Shown here one piece after another: positions 1 through 8,000 of a stretch of 64,000 bases of DNA. Source of the DNA: Bin90 sp965214635 (GTDB lineage: Bacteria; Chloroflexota; Dehalococcoidia; Lucifugimonadales; JADFKI01); contig OZ243964.1 of NCBI GenBank assembly GCA_965214635.1, positions 186,001 to 250,000 of the forward strand, in the 5' to 3' direction. The notes beneath the pieces are model-generated. The model saw only the letters and a program-made list of their open reading frames with translations, did not search any database and was not told the DNA's origin. The position numbers and the translations under genes were made by a program. How positions within the stretch are numbered: the first letter of the stretch is position 1; the number at the start of each line of letters is the position of its first letter.

Positions 1-117
1 CGGGCGCATGTTGCGCGCATGCAGCTCGCCCACAGCGCCGTTTGAGTCGATGACCAGCAGCATGTCTTTCACATCCAACAGTTCGCCTATCAGCTTCCTA
101 GCAAGTTCGTTATCCAT
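1..117 (-). CDS. 5' part of an unknown gene cut by the window edge
   Basis: A minus-strand reading frame starts with ATG at 117 and stays open for 39 codons to the window edge, so only the N-terminus is visible. It begins MDNELARKLIGELLDVKD and continues with a short hydrophobic stretch (LLVIDS). A purine-rich stretch (GAGAGAAGA) precedes the start and could act as a weak ribosome binding site. I do not recognise the family. The rest of the upstream interval (118-399) shows no convincing gene. Confidence 0.45.
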   Translation of the reverse strand, partial: MDNELARKLIGELLDVKDMLLVIDSNGAVGELHARNMRP

Positions 118-399
118 CGTATCTCTTCTCTCAATTCCCCCATCTTAAAGATTTCCCATATTCCCTCTAGTAAGGTGCAAGGACTTCAATGGGTAAAAGG
201 ACTTGTGCGATTTTCTCGACGGCTATCCTAACATTGACGCCCTCAATCGCAAAATGATAGCATCCCATCGTTTGGACACGCAGGCAATCCCCGACGAAAA
301 TCCGCAGCACCAAGTACGCCTGCGATGAATTGGCACACCGGCCGGATTGCTAGGTTGCTAGGCTGATCGACTACTCTACTTGATTCAAGGTATCGCATA

Positions 400-1701
400 T
401 TGCAACAGAAGCTAGCCGCTCGCACGCCTTTCTACTATGGCTGGGTCGTGCTGGGCGCGGCTTGCAGTGCGATGTTTGTGCGAAATGCCGCTGCAAGCCT
501 CACTATCGCCGTGTTCGTCTATCCGTTGTCGCAGGAACTGGGATGGAATCGGACGCTCATATCGGGCGCAGCGGCGTTGGGTGGGCTTGCGGCAACCTTC
601 ATATCGCCCATCGTGGGGCGGCTCATCGACCGCTACGGGGCGCGTGTCGTTCTTACCGTAAGCATACTCATCCTAGGCATATCCACCCTCGCCCTGTCGC
701 GCGCGACCGCCACGCTCACCGCATTCGGCGTTATGCTGCCTTGGGCGTTCTACATCGCGTACGCCACTGGGCGCGTCATATTCTCAAGCCCTGTGCAAAT
801 CGGCGCATCCGTAGTGGTGTCGCGCTGGTTCGTGCGGCTGCGCGGGCGCACGAATGGCATCCTGAACCTAGCGCACTCCGTCGGCATGGTGCTGTTTCCG
901 CTGATAGCATCGGTGATAATTGCGAAGGGCGGCTGGCGCGATGCATGGTTCGTGCTGGGCGTGTTGGTGTTCGTGGTGGCGCTCGTCCCCGTAGCCTTGC
1001 TGATAAGCCAGCGCCCGGAGGACATCGGCTTGCGCCCCGACGGCGACACCGAACCCGATGATGGGGCAACCTCTTCTAACGGCACTTCCTCGCCCGACGC
1101 CACGGATGAACCCAACTGGATGCTCAAGCAAGCCGTGCGTACTCCATCGCTTTGGCTCATAGCTGTGGGCACGGGGCTGATGTTCCTGATGCAGGCAGGC
1201 ACAAACACCCATTCCAACGCATTCTTTCAAGACCAGGGGCTGGGCGCGCTGGTAGCGGGTGTGGGCATTAGCCTCAACGCCGTGTTCCTCGGTGTCGGCA
1301 GCATCGTTTGGGGGCGCATCGTAGAGAGGCTGCCGGTGCGTATCGTCTTGGCTGCCGTTGCGCTGGTGATGGCAGCGGCATCCTTCCTGTTCACCTTCAC
1401 AGACACGGAGGTAGAGGCGCTAGCGTACTCGGCGCTGTTTGGCTTCGGGCTTGGTGGCATGCTCACGGTGCCGCCGGTGGCATACGCCGATTACTTCGGC
1501 AGGCGCGCGCTAGGTGCGATACGCGGCATCACCGAGCCTTTCACGACCTTTGGGCAGGCGGTGGGCGTGATGATACCGGGGCTGGTCTTCGACTACATCA
1601 GCGACGGCACATACACGGGTGTGTTCGTTGGCTTCGGCGTGCTCGGTATCCTGACCGCGGTCATTGTCTTATTCGCTAAGCAGCCGCATCATGCGGACTA
1701 G
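400..1701 (+). CDS. MFS permease (12-TM, monocarboxylate/OFA-like)
   Basis: A 433-aa integral membrane protein of the major facilitator superfamily, expected to move a small solute, possibly an organic anion, across the inner membrane. It opens with the PFYYGWVVLGA segment typical of one MFS branch. It carries the loop 2-3 signature GRLIDRYGAR at about residues 78-87 and a polar, acidic central loop (about 215-240) between two six-helix halves. The start used is TTG at 400, because the conserved FYYGW segment lies before the first in-frame ATG (472). Substrate cannot be told from sequence alone. It converges with the dehydrogenase gene that follows, with a hairpin between them. Confidence 0.85.
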   Translation: MQQKLAARTPFYYGWVVLGAACSAMFVRNAAASLTIAVFVYPLSQELGWNRTLISGAAALGGLAATFISPIVGRLIDRYGARVVLTVSILILGISTLALSRATATLTAFGVMLPWAFYIAYATGRVIFSSPVQIGASVVVSRWFVRLRGRTNGILNLAHSVGMVLFPLIASVIIAKGGWRDAWFVLGVLVFVVALVPVALLISQRPEDIGLRPDGDTEPDDGATSSNGTSSPDATDEPNWMLKQAVRTPSLWLIAVGTGLMFLMQAGTNTHSNAFFQDQGLGALVAGVGISLNAVFLGVGSIVWGRIVERLPVRIVLAAVALVMAAASFLFTFTDTEVEALAYSALFGFGLGGMLTVPPVAYADYFGRRALGAIRGITEPFTTFGQAVGVMIPGLVFDYISDGTYTGVFVGFGVLGILTAVIVLFAKQPHHAD

Positions 1702-1795
1702 CCGCGCGCACGGCTTTCGCTTCCTTCGATATAGGCGATGCGAGCGAATTTTAATACGAATACAGCCGCGCATTCGGAGATTTATTGACATAAGG

Positions 1796-1831
1796 AACGG
1801 GAATCCAGAATAATCCACTGGACTCCCGTTT
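1796..1831. terminator. Bidirectional hairpin between converging genes
   Basis: AACGGGAATCCAG at 1796-1808 pairs with CTGGACTCCCGTT at 1818-1830 (13 bp with one G-U pair, 9-nt loop). It lies between the converging MFS and dehydrogenase genes. Only a short T tract follows, so it is a weak intrinsic terminator candidate. Confidence 0.5.
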
Positions 1832-1916
1832 CTGCTCATGTGTAAATCTGGGACTATCCCATTGCCGCTAACGCTATGCTCTGCAGCAACGGACTAGCCG
1901 TTATGGTGTGCGCCGC

Positions 1917-2975
1917 CTATCCCGACCCCGGGCCTCTGCCCATCGAGTATGGCTGCCACCGCTGCAGCCCGGTCTTTTCCAGCACGGACGGATTCACACA
2001 TGTGCGGGGCCAGCGACCGGTCAGCACAAGCGAGATTTCCTGCCCCACGCGGCGGCGCGTCTCCGGCCCCATCCGCTCTGATGCCGACGCCACATGCGGC
2101 GTCAGGGTTACATTCTCCATACGCAGCAGCGGGTTTTCCGGGTCGGGCGGCTCTTGTTCCAGCACATCTAGCCCGGCAGCCGCGATCCAGCCCTCTTCCA
2201 ATGCCTTGATGAGCGCCTGCTCGTCCACTGTGGGGCCGCGCCCGTTGTTGATGAACAGGGCGGTGGGCTTCATCTTGCGGAACTGCGCCTCACCGAGCAG
2301 GTGATGCACCTCTTGTGTGGATGGGGCGTGCATAGACACGATGTCCGACCGCTCAAGCAGGTCGTCTAGGTAGCTGACCGGCTCTACGCCGTACTCGGTC
2401 ATCATCAGCTCCTCGATGTACGGGTCGAATGCGAGCATACGCAGCCCAAATGCGCGCGCCCGCAGCGCCGTCGCACGCGCCACATGCCCGAATGACACGA
2501 ACCCGAGCGTTTGTCCGTACAGGCGCGGGAATGTGGACAGCAGGGGACGCCCCTCGCTCCAGCGCCCCTCGCGCACATACTGGTCCATCGTCCGCAGTCG
2601 GCGGAAGGTCGCCAGTATCATCATCATCGTGTGGTCTGCGACCTCTTCGATGAAGGTGTCGGGCACATTCGTAACCGGGATGCCGCGCTCGGTAGCAGCA
2701 CCTATATCCACAGTATCGGCGCCCACACTGCCCAGCGAAATCACCTTGCAGTTGTCAAGTCCCTCGATGATTTTGCGGCTGATGCGCCGCCCCCGCCCGA
2801 TGATGGCATCGGCGTCCCGTGCGCCTGCGATGAACTCGTCCTCGGACTGTGCTGCTATCTCCACTATCTCCGCACCGATGGGTGTCAACGCCTCAAGCTC
2901 TAGCTCATACGAGCCGCCCGCCATATCGAAGGTAACCCCCGCAGGCTGCTGCGTCACCACCTTGAACTTTGCCAT
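1917..2975 (-). CDS. D-isomer specific 2-hydroxyacid dehydrogenase (CtBP-like)
   Basis: A 352-aa NAD-dependent 2-hydroxyacid dehydrogenase that would interconvert a 2-oxoacid and a D-2-hydroxyacid in the cytosol. The catalytic triad is present: Arg246 in NNGRG, Glu275 in LEQEPP and His294 in LTPHVAS. The nucleotide-binding loop around 158-167 reads GFVSFGHVAR. Compared with the usual GxGxxG it has Ser161 and Ala166 in the first and third glycine positions. Ala at the third position fits the C-terminal-binding-protein-like branch. A long C-terminal extension (about 40 aa) ends in GRGPGSG. A second, more canonical paralogue lies at 52565-53539. Confidence 0.85.
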   Translation of the reverse strand: MAKFKVVTQQPAGVTFDMAGGSYELELEALTPIGAEIVEIAAQSEDEFIAGARDADAIIGRGRRISRKIIEGLDNCKVISLGSVGADTVDIGAATERGIPVTNVPDTFIEEVADHTMMMILATFRRLRTMDQYVREGRWSEGRPLLSTFPRLYGQTLGFVSFGHVARATALRARAFGLRMLAFDPYIEELMMTEYGVEPVSYLDDLLERSDIVSMHAPSTQEVHHLLGEAQFRKMKPTALFINNGRGPTVDEQALIKALEEGWIAAAGLDVLEQEPPDPENPLLRMENVTLTPHVASASERMGPETRRRVGQEISLVLTGRWPRTCVNPSVLEKTGLQRWQPYSMGRGPGSG

Positions 2976-3089
2976 CTAATCCGCCTCCCTGTGTTCTGCC
3001 TAGTTGCTTCAAGATGTGTACTCATGATGCCCCAAGTGCATCAAACCCGCATAGCATACGCCTGCGAGTTAAGCTTGTCCACAGTTTCA

Positions 3090-3132
3090 AGCGTTTCCAT
3101 TCAGGTGGTTGAGTTGTAGAATGAGGCATAAG
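3090..3132 (+). repeat. 43-bp direct copy of the left end of the second IS
   Basis: The 43 bases at 3090-3132 are identical to 3983-4025, which is the left end of the complete second element. The first 20 (AGCGTTTCCATTCAGGTGGT) are the inverse of 5023-5042, the right end. The IS1-like element lies between the two direct copies, so this block is an orphan IS end left by nested insertion and deletion. Confidence 0.85.
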
Positions 3133-3188
3133 CGGTATTCTCAACGTGTAGAGATAATGAATTATACTATGTCACAACATCAAACACA

Positions 3189-3485
3189 GTGAGGTGTCTT
3201 ATGGCCCGTGAACGTACCTATCGCCACGATATTCGCTGCCCCGACTGCGGCTCCAACTGGATGCGCAAAAATGGCTTGGCGCGCGGCAAGCAGTCGTACA
3301 GATGCGGAGACTGCGGTCGCCGCTACTTTCCTGATGCTGCCTATCACCGCCCTAGCGCAGCCATCAAGGCGCAGGGGGTTGAGATGTATCTGGAAGGCAG
3401 CAGTCTGAGCGCCGTAGGCAGAGTGTTTGGGTACAGCGCCACAGCGGTTCACGGATGGGTGAAAAAAGGGGGCGTGAGGCATTAG
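3189..3485 (+). CDS. insA: IS1-like InsA (zinc-finger/HTH DNA-binding part)
   Basis: A 98-aa protein with two CxxC pairs (CPDCGSNWMRKNG... and YRCGDCG) forming an N-terminal zinc finger, followed by a helix-turn-helix (about residues 60-92, ending GYSATAVHGWVKK). This is the layout of InsA of IS1, which binds the element ends and represses transposition when made alone. The frame ends just after a run of six A (GTG AAA AAA GGG, about 3461-3470), where a -1 slip would join it to the downstream DDE part. GAGGTG lies a few bases before the ATG. Confidence 0.85.
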   Translation: MRCLMARERTYRHDIRCPDCGSNWMRKNGLARGKQSYRCGDCGRRYFPDAAYHRPSAAIKAQGVEMYLEGSSLSAVGRVFGYSATAVHGWVKKGGVRH

Positions 3486-3964
3486 AGCGCCTGAGGGAGC
3501 GTGGGCGTAGGCGGACTGAGGGAGCAGAGGCGCAGCGTGCTGCTGCGGTGGTGTCCTGTGATGAGATGTGGACATACAAGCGTGCTCGGCGTGCGGAGTT
3601 GCGTGAGGATGTGTGGATATGGACGGCGGTGGTAGAAGAGGCTGATGGGAGCAGGTGGGTGGACTTTGAGGTGGGCGACCGCAGCGAGGGCACATTCTTG
3701 CGCTTGTATGAGCGCTTACCGGATGCAAAGTTGTTTCGGAGTGATGCATATCCTGTGTATCGGTGGTTTCCTCGCAACAGGCATGTGGTGGGCAAGGGAG
3801 GTGCGGTGAACTGGAATGAGGGATTGCATTCGGTATGGCGAAGTAAGTTGAATAGGTTAGTGCGACGGACGAAGGGCTACACCAAGAGCATACAGATGCT
3901 GGTGTATTCGTTGGCGCTAGTGTGCTGGCATCGGTGGGCAAAACCCAATATCCCTACATGTTAA
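3455..3964 (+). CDS. insB: IS1-like InsB (DDE catalytic part)
   Basis: A 169-aa catalytic half of an IS1-family transposase, read in the -1 frame relative to InsA and overlapping it by about 30 nt. Recognisable features are the first Asp in SCDEMWTYKR, the second in RSDAYPVYRWF and the Glu region in NWNEGLHSVWRSKLNR, followed by the basic RRTKGYTKS segment typical of IS1. It is probably made mainly as an InsAB fusion by -1 frameshifting at the A6 run. The ATG at 3455 may not be used. No stop interrupts the fusion, so the element could still be active. Confidence 0.82.
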   Translation: MGEKRGREALERLRERGRRRTEGAEAQRAAAVVSCDEMWTYKRARRAELREDVWIWTAVVEEADGSRWVDFEVGDRSEGTFLRLYERLPDAKLFRSDAYPVYRWFPRNRHVVGKGGAVNWNEGLHSVWRSKLNRLVRRTKGYTKSIQMLVYSLALVCWHRWAKPNIPTC

Positions 3965-4048
3965 GAATACCCTGGTGTTGATAGCGTTTCCATTCAGGTG
4001 GTTGAGTTGTAGAATGAGGCATAAGTCATCATCGGAGGAGGTAAACGA

Positions 4049-5031
4049 ATGGGTATGCTATACCAACTGGAAGAGCAAGCAGAAAAGACCGTTACACAGG
4101 AAATACAAGACACACTTCAAGATGCGCTGATGCTCTACAAGCCGATGTGCAAAGCCTGCGACCTAGCGATGGCACGCCATCACAACTATCGCCGCACACT
4201 CATAACCAAGTATGGCGCAGTGAACTTGGCAATGCCCGTGTTCAGATGTGGGAAGTGCGGAGATATGCAGAGCGGTATGGAGCTAGTGGGCGATGTGGAG
4301 CGCCGCAAGTCGTACTCAAAAAAACGCGTGGAGAGGCGGTGAGACTGGCGGCGATGGGATTGAGTTATGCTAAGGTTGGCGAGCTGTATGGGTTCGCCAA
4401 GAGCACATTGTGCAAGTGGATCAAGCAGGAGAATCTGGAACGACCTGCGCTTACTGGCGATGTGGCGGAGATGGATGGAGTGTGGGTGGGTGTTCGTGGC
4501 GGGAAGCAGGAGATGAAGGTGTTCCGGGATGACAAGGGCGGTGTGATGGCGTCGTTCGGGAGTTGGGAAGACACGCTGACCGAAGCCTATAAGCGAGGAG
4601 TAAGGCAGCCTGCCCACCTAGTGAGCGATGGGGACAGAGCGATAGCCTCTGCGATAGGAATGGTCTATGGTAGAGGCACAGCCCATCAGCTATGCTAGTT
4701 CCATCTGCTTCGGGAGTACAAGCGCAATATAGGCGAAGTGGGCTGGGACGAAGCCAAAGAGTTGCTGATGTCAGAAGACTTGTCTGAGGCAAGGAAGTTG
4801 GTTGCACGGATAGTGAAGTTGACGGGTGGTCGTGGGTTGATTTGGTGCACGAAGGCACTGACTAAGGGACTGGCGCATCTGGGTACTGGTCAGTCTAGGT
4901 ACAAGACCACATCTCGGTTCGAGCGGTTTCAGCGAGAGATAAGGCGTCGGGAGCGAATGGGTACAGCGTGGACGCCTCACAACCTGTTGGTACTGCTGCA
5001 ACGCAGGGGGCTTCTGTCTTCGACCACCTGA
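4049..5031 (+). pseudogene. DDE transposase, -1 frameshift site plus in-frame amber stop
   Basis: The first frame (4049-4342) has two CxxC pairs (MCKACD, RCGKCG) in a zinc-finger-like N-terminus and ends after A AAA AAA C (about 4317-4325), a classic -1 slippery site. The -1 frame continues with a helix-turn-helix (SYAKVGELYGFAKSTLCKWI) and a DDE-like domain: Asp in EMDGVWVGV, Asp in VSDGDRAIASAI, and a basic RFQREIRRRERMGTAWT segment at the end. An in-frame TAG at 4696-4698 falls exactly in the conserved HQLC-stop-FHLLREYKRN segment, so the product should be inactive unless the stop is suppressed. GGAGGAG precedes the ATG at 4049. Full length would be about 327 aa. Confidence 0.75.
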
Positions 5032-5042
5032 ATGGAAACGCT
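5023..5042 (-). repeat. Right terminal inverted repeat of the second IS
   Basis: ACCACCTGAATGGAAACGCT is the exact reverse complement of the left end at 3983-4002 and of the orphan end at 3090-3109. The 35 bases that follow (5043-5077) separate it from the leader-distal CRISPR repeat. Confidence 0.85.
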
Positions 5043-5077
5043 ACCGTAGAAAATCCTCGCTTGACGAACTAGGGTTA

Positions 5078-8000
5078 GGTCTATCCCCGCGTGTGCGGGG
5101 GAACCTGCAGGTGGCAGAATGGTGAATGCACAGGACTTGGTCTATCCCCGCGTGTGCGGGGGAACCTCACCAAGTTTCTTGCCTGCATACTCTGCCCAAG
5201 GTCTATCCCCGCGTGTGCGGGGGAACCTTGGTGTTGGGACAAAGAGTGTTTGATGTGCTCGGTCTATCCCCGCGTGTGCGGGGGAACCGGAGTGCGGACG
5301 GTAACAACATCAAACAACTGGGGTCTATCCCCGCGTGTGCGGGGGAACCGATGGTGCTCTATCTCTGCTTCCAGCAACCCGGGGTCTATCCCCGCGTGTG
5401 CGGGGGAACCCTGCATCAGGTCAGCAGGCTGCATCACCACCAGGGTCTATCCCCGCGTGTGCGGGGGAACCTGTTCTTCGTACTCCATCCGTCTCTCCCG
5501 TGATGGTCTATCCCCGCGTGTGCGGGGGAACCCCGGGTTTGCTTACCCCAGCAGCGGGGTATACAGGTCTATCCCCGCGTGTGCGGGGGAACCCCTGTTT
5601 GTGGCAGCGACTTCAATCCCACTGCCGGTCTATCCCCGCGTGTGCGGGGGAACCGCATTCCAATCAGGGTGATCATCCCACACTTCGGGTCTATCCCCGC
5701 GTGTGCGGGGGAACCGTAGTCGGCGCGATTTCAACAGGCACTATTTTGGGTCTATCCCCGCGTGTGCGGGGGAACCGGTCAGGCAGAACAACTGGACGAT
5801 CTGCTGTTGGGTCTATCCCCGCGTGTGCGGGGGAACCGGAGTTGCACGAATAGCCAAGCGCTCTATTACAGGTCTATCCCCGCGTGTGCGGGGGAACCGA
5901 TTCAATTCCTGCAAATGTGCAATTGTGGTTAGGTCTATCCCCGCGTGTGCGGGGGAACCTGCAATCTAGCATAAGCAAATCCGTATGTATAAGGTCTATC
6001 CCCGCGTGTGCGGGGGAACCATGCCTTGTGCGGTAATTTCCATTGGCATTCCCGGTCTATCCCCGCGTGTGCGGGGGAACCCAATCTGGGCATTCCCATA
6101 TCCACCGTCCCGCAGGTCTATCCCCGCGTGTGCGGGGGAACCGTGTTCTCTGCAAGTATTGCTCACGGTGAGGATGGTCTATCCCCGCGTGTGCGGGGGA
6201 ACCTATGCCTGCAAGGCTGACAGGTTCTGTGCAAACGGTCTATCCCCGCGTGTGCGGGGGAACCAGAGGGCTACTCGTAAGGCTATGCAACGGGTGAGGT
6301 CTATCCCCGCGTGTGCGGGGGAACCCACGACACATCGCGAATGCCGTAATACGAAGGAGGTCTATCCCCGCGTGTGCGGGGGAACCGACGCATCGCGAAA
6401 TGCTTCGAATGAAATCGTAGGTCTATCCCCGCGTGTGCGGGGGAACCCCATTGTTTTGCTAGGTCAAGCAATCCACCCGGGGTCTATCCCCGCGTGTGCG
6501 GGGGAACCGGTAAAAGCCGCGATACGGATTGCGATAAAAGAGGTCTATCCCCGCGTGTGCGGGGGAACCATGCGCCGCTGCTTGGAACGGCAATCCGCAC
6601 ACGGTCTATCCCCGCGTGTGCGGGGGAACCGTCGGCAGAATATCCGGACGACAGCGTCAAGACGGTCTATCCCCGCGTGTGCGGGGGAACCGTCGATGTG
6701 CCCGCACCAGTCGCGAGCAAGATAGGTCTATCCCCGCGTGTGCGGGGGAACCCGAACCTCGTATGGGCTGATGAAGTCGAAGAAAGGTCTATCCCCGCGT
6801 GTGCGGGGGAACCCGACTGTCAGCGCCCAAAATACAAAGTTGGATAGGTCTATCCCCGCGTGTGCGGGGGAACCTCACGACACTCGCACCAGTCGCAAGC
6901 CGTGTGCGGTCTATCCCCGCGTGTGCGGGGGAACCACTGATACCATCAGGATTTGCCGTAAGCCTCAGGGTCTATCCCCGCGTGTGCGGGGGAACCTTTT
7001 GCTGCATTCCTCGGACGACCGGAAATGCAGGTCTATCCCCGCGTGTGCGGGGGAACCTATCGCCGCTTCTTCCTGACCTGTCTTCGCTTCGGTCTATCCC
7101 CGCGTGTGCGGGGGAACCGTTGTGCTTTGCCTTCAAGTTTCATGTGCTTTGGGTCTATCCCCGCGTGTGCGGGGGAACCTGAATCAAGGTTGTCAAGCGT
7201 TTTCACAAGCAAGGTCTATCCCCGCGTGTGCGGGGGAACCTCCATCGGATAAGGCGCAGGATGCCCAATCCGCGGTCTATCCCCGCGTGTGCGGGGGAAC
7301 CCTCGAAAATTGGAAAAGGAATGGAAAATGAAACGGTCTATCCCCGCGTGTGCGGGGGAACCACATCCGCAGCATCCGCACCCTCAACGCCAACCGGTCT
7401 ATCCCCGCGTGTGCGGGGGAACCGGAGATAGACCCTCTACAAGTGTTCCCACAAGGGGTCTATCCCCGCGTGTGCGGGGGAACCTGTATGGGTTGGATGT
7501 TAACACAACAGTATCCAGGTCTATCCCCGCGTGTGCGGGGGAACCCAAGACACGGAGGAGCATATGGCAAGAACCCAAGGTCTATCCCCGCGTGTGCGGG
7601 GGAACCGTATCTTGCTACCATAGACGATGTACAGGTTATGGTCTATCCCCGCGTGTGCGGGGGAACCGGGGAAAACCTCACGGGTGACCAATATGAAGCA
7701 GGTCTATCCCCGCGTGTGCGGGGGAACCTTCTTGCACACAGCGTGGAAATGCCTTACCTCAGGTCTATCCCCGCGTGTGCGGGGGAACCCTGCCTTGTAG
7801 CACTCCGGTGATTACATGCACCGGTCTATCCCCGCGTGTGCGGGGGAACCTACGGTTTACTCCAGCAGCAATAGAAGGTAATCGGTCTATCCCCGCGTGT
7901 GCGGGGGAACCGTTCGGTAACGGCAACAGCAAATGATACAGAACGGTCTATCCCCGCGTGTGCGGGGGAACCAGGTGTGAGTGGTGTAGCAGTCAATCCT

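Larger units (their letters stand above)
3134..3972 (+). mobile_element. IS1-like insertion sequence
   Basis: The ends are imperfect inverted repeats. The left end begins GGTATTCTCAACGTGTAG at 3134. The right end, read inward from 3972, begins GGGTATTCTTAACATGTAG. About 22 of 26 bases match between the ends. The element is about 840 bp, near the IS1 family size, and holds two overlapping frames in the IS1 InsA/InsB arrangement. No target-site duplication is evident: the left side abuts an orphan IS end and the right side has 10 unrelated bases before the next IS. Confidence 0.8.
3983..5042 (+). mobile_element. Second insertion sequence, 20-bp terminal inverted repeats
   Basis: Perfect 20-bp inverted repeats bound the element: AGCGTTTCCATTCAGGTGGT at 3983-4002 and its reverse complement at 5023-5042. 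It encodes one transposase split by a frameshift site and an amber codon. The right end is only 35 bp from the first CRISPR repeat. No obvious target duplication was found (TTGAT on the left, ACCGT on the right). The family is uncertain. The transposase resembles frameshifted ISKra4/IS256-type DDE enzymes. Confidence 0.8.

Noticed and set aside
3180..3941. 253-aa open frame antisense to the IS1-like transposase
   Set aside because: Ser/Pro/His-rich shadow of the transposase frames.
5078..5105. Leader at the left end of the array
   Set aside because: Repeat orientation (GGTTCCCC...ATAGACC on the minus strand) and cas2 adjacency place the leader at the right end; the left flank is an IS.
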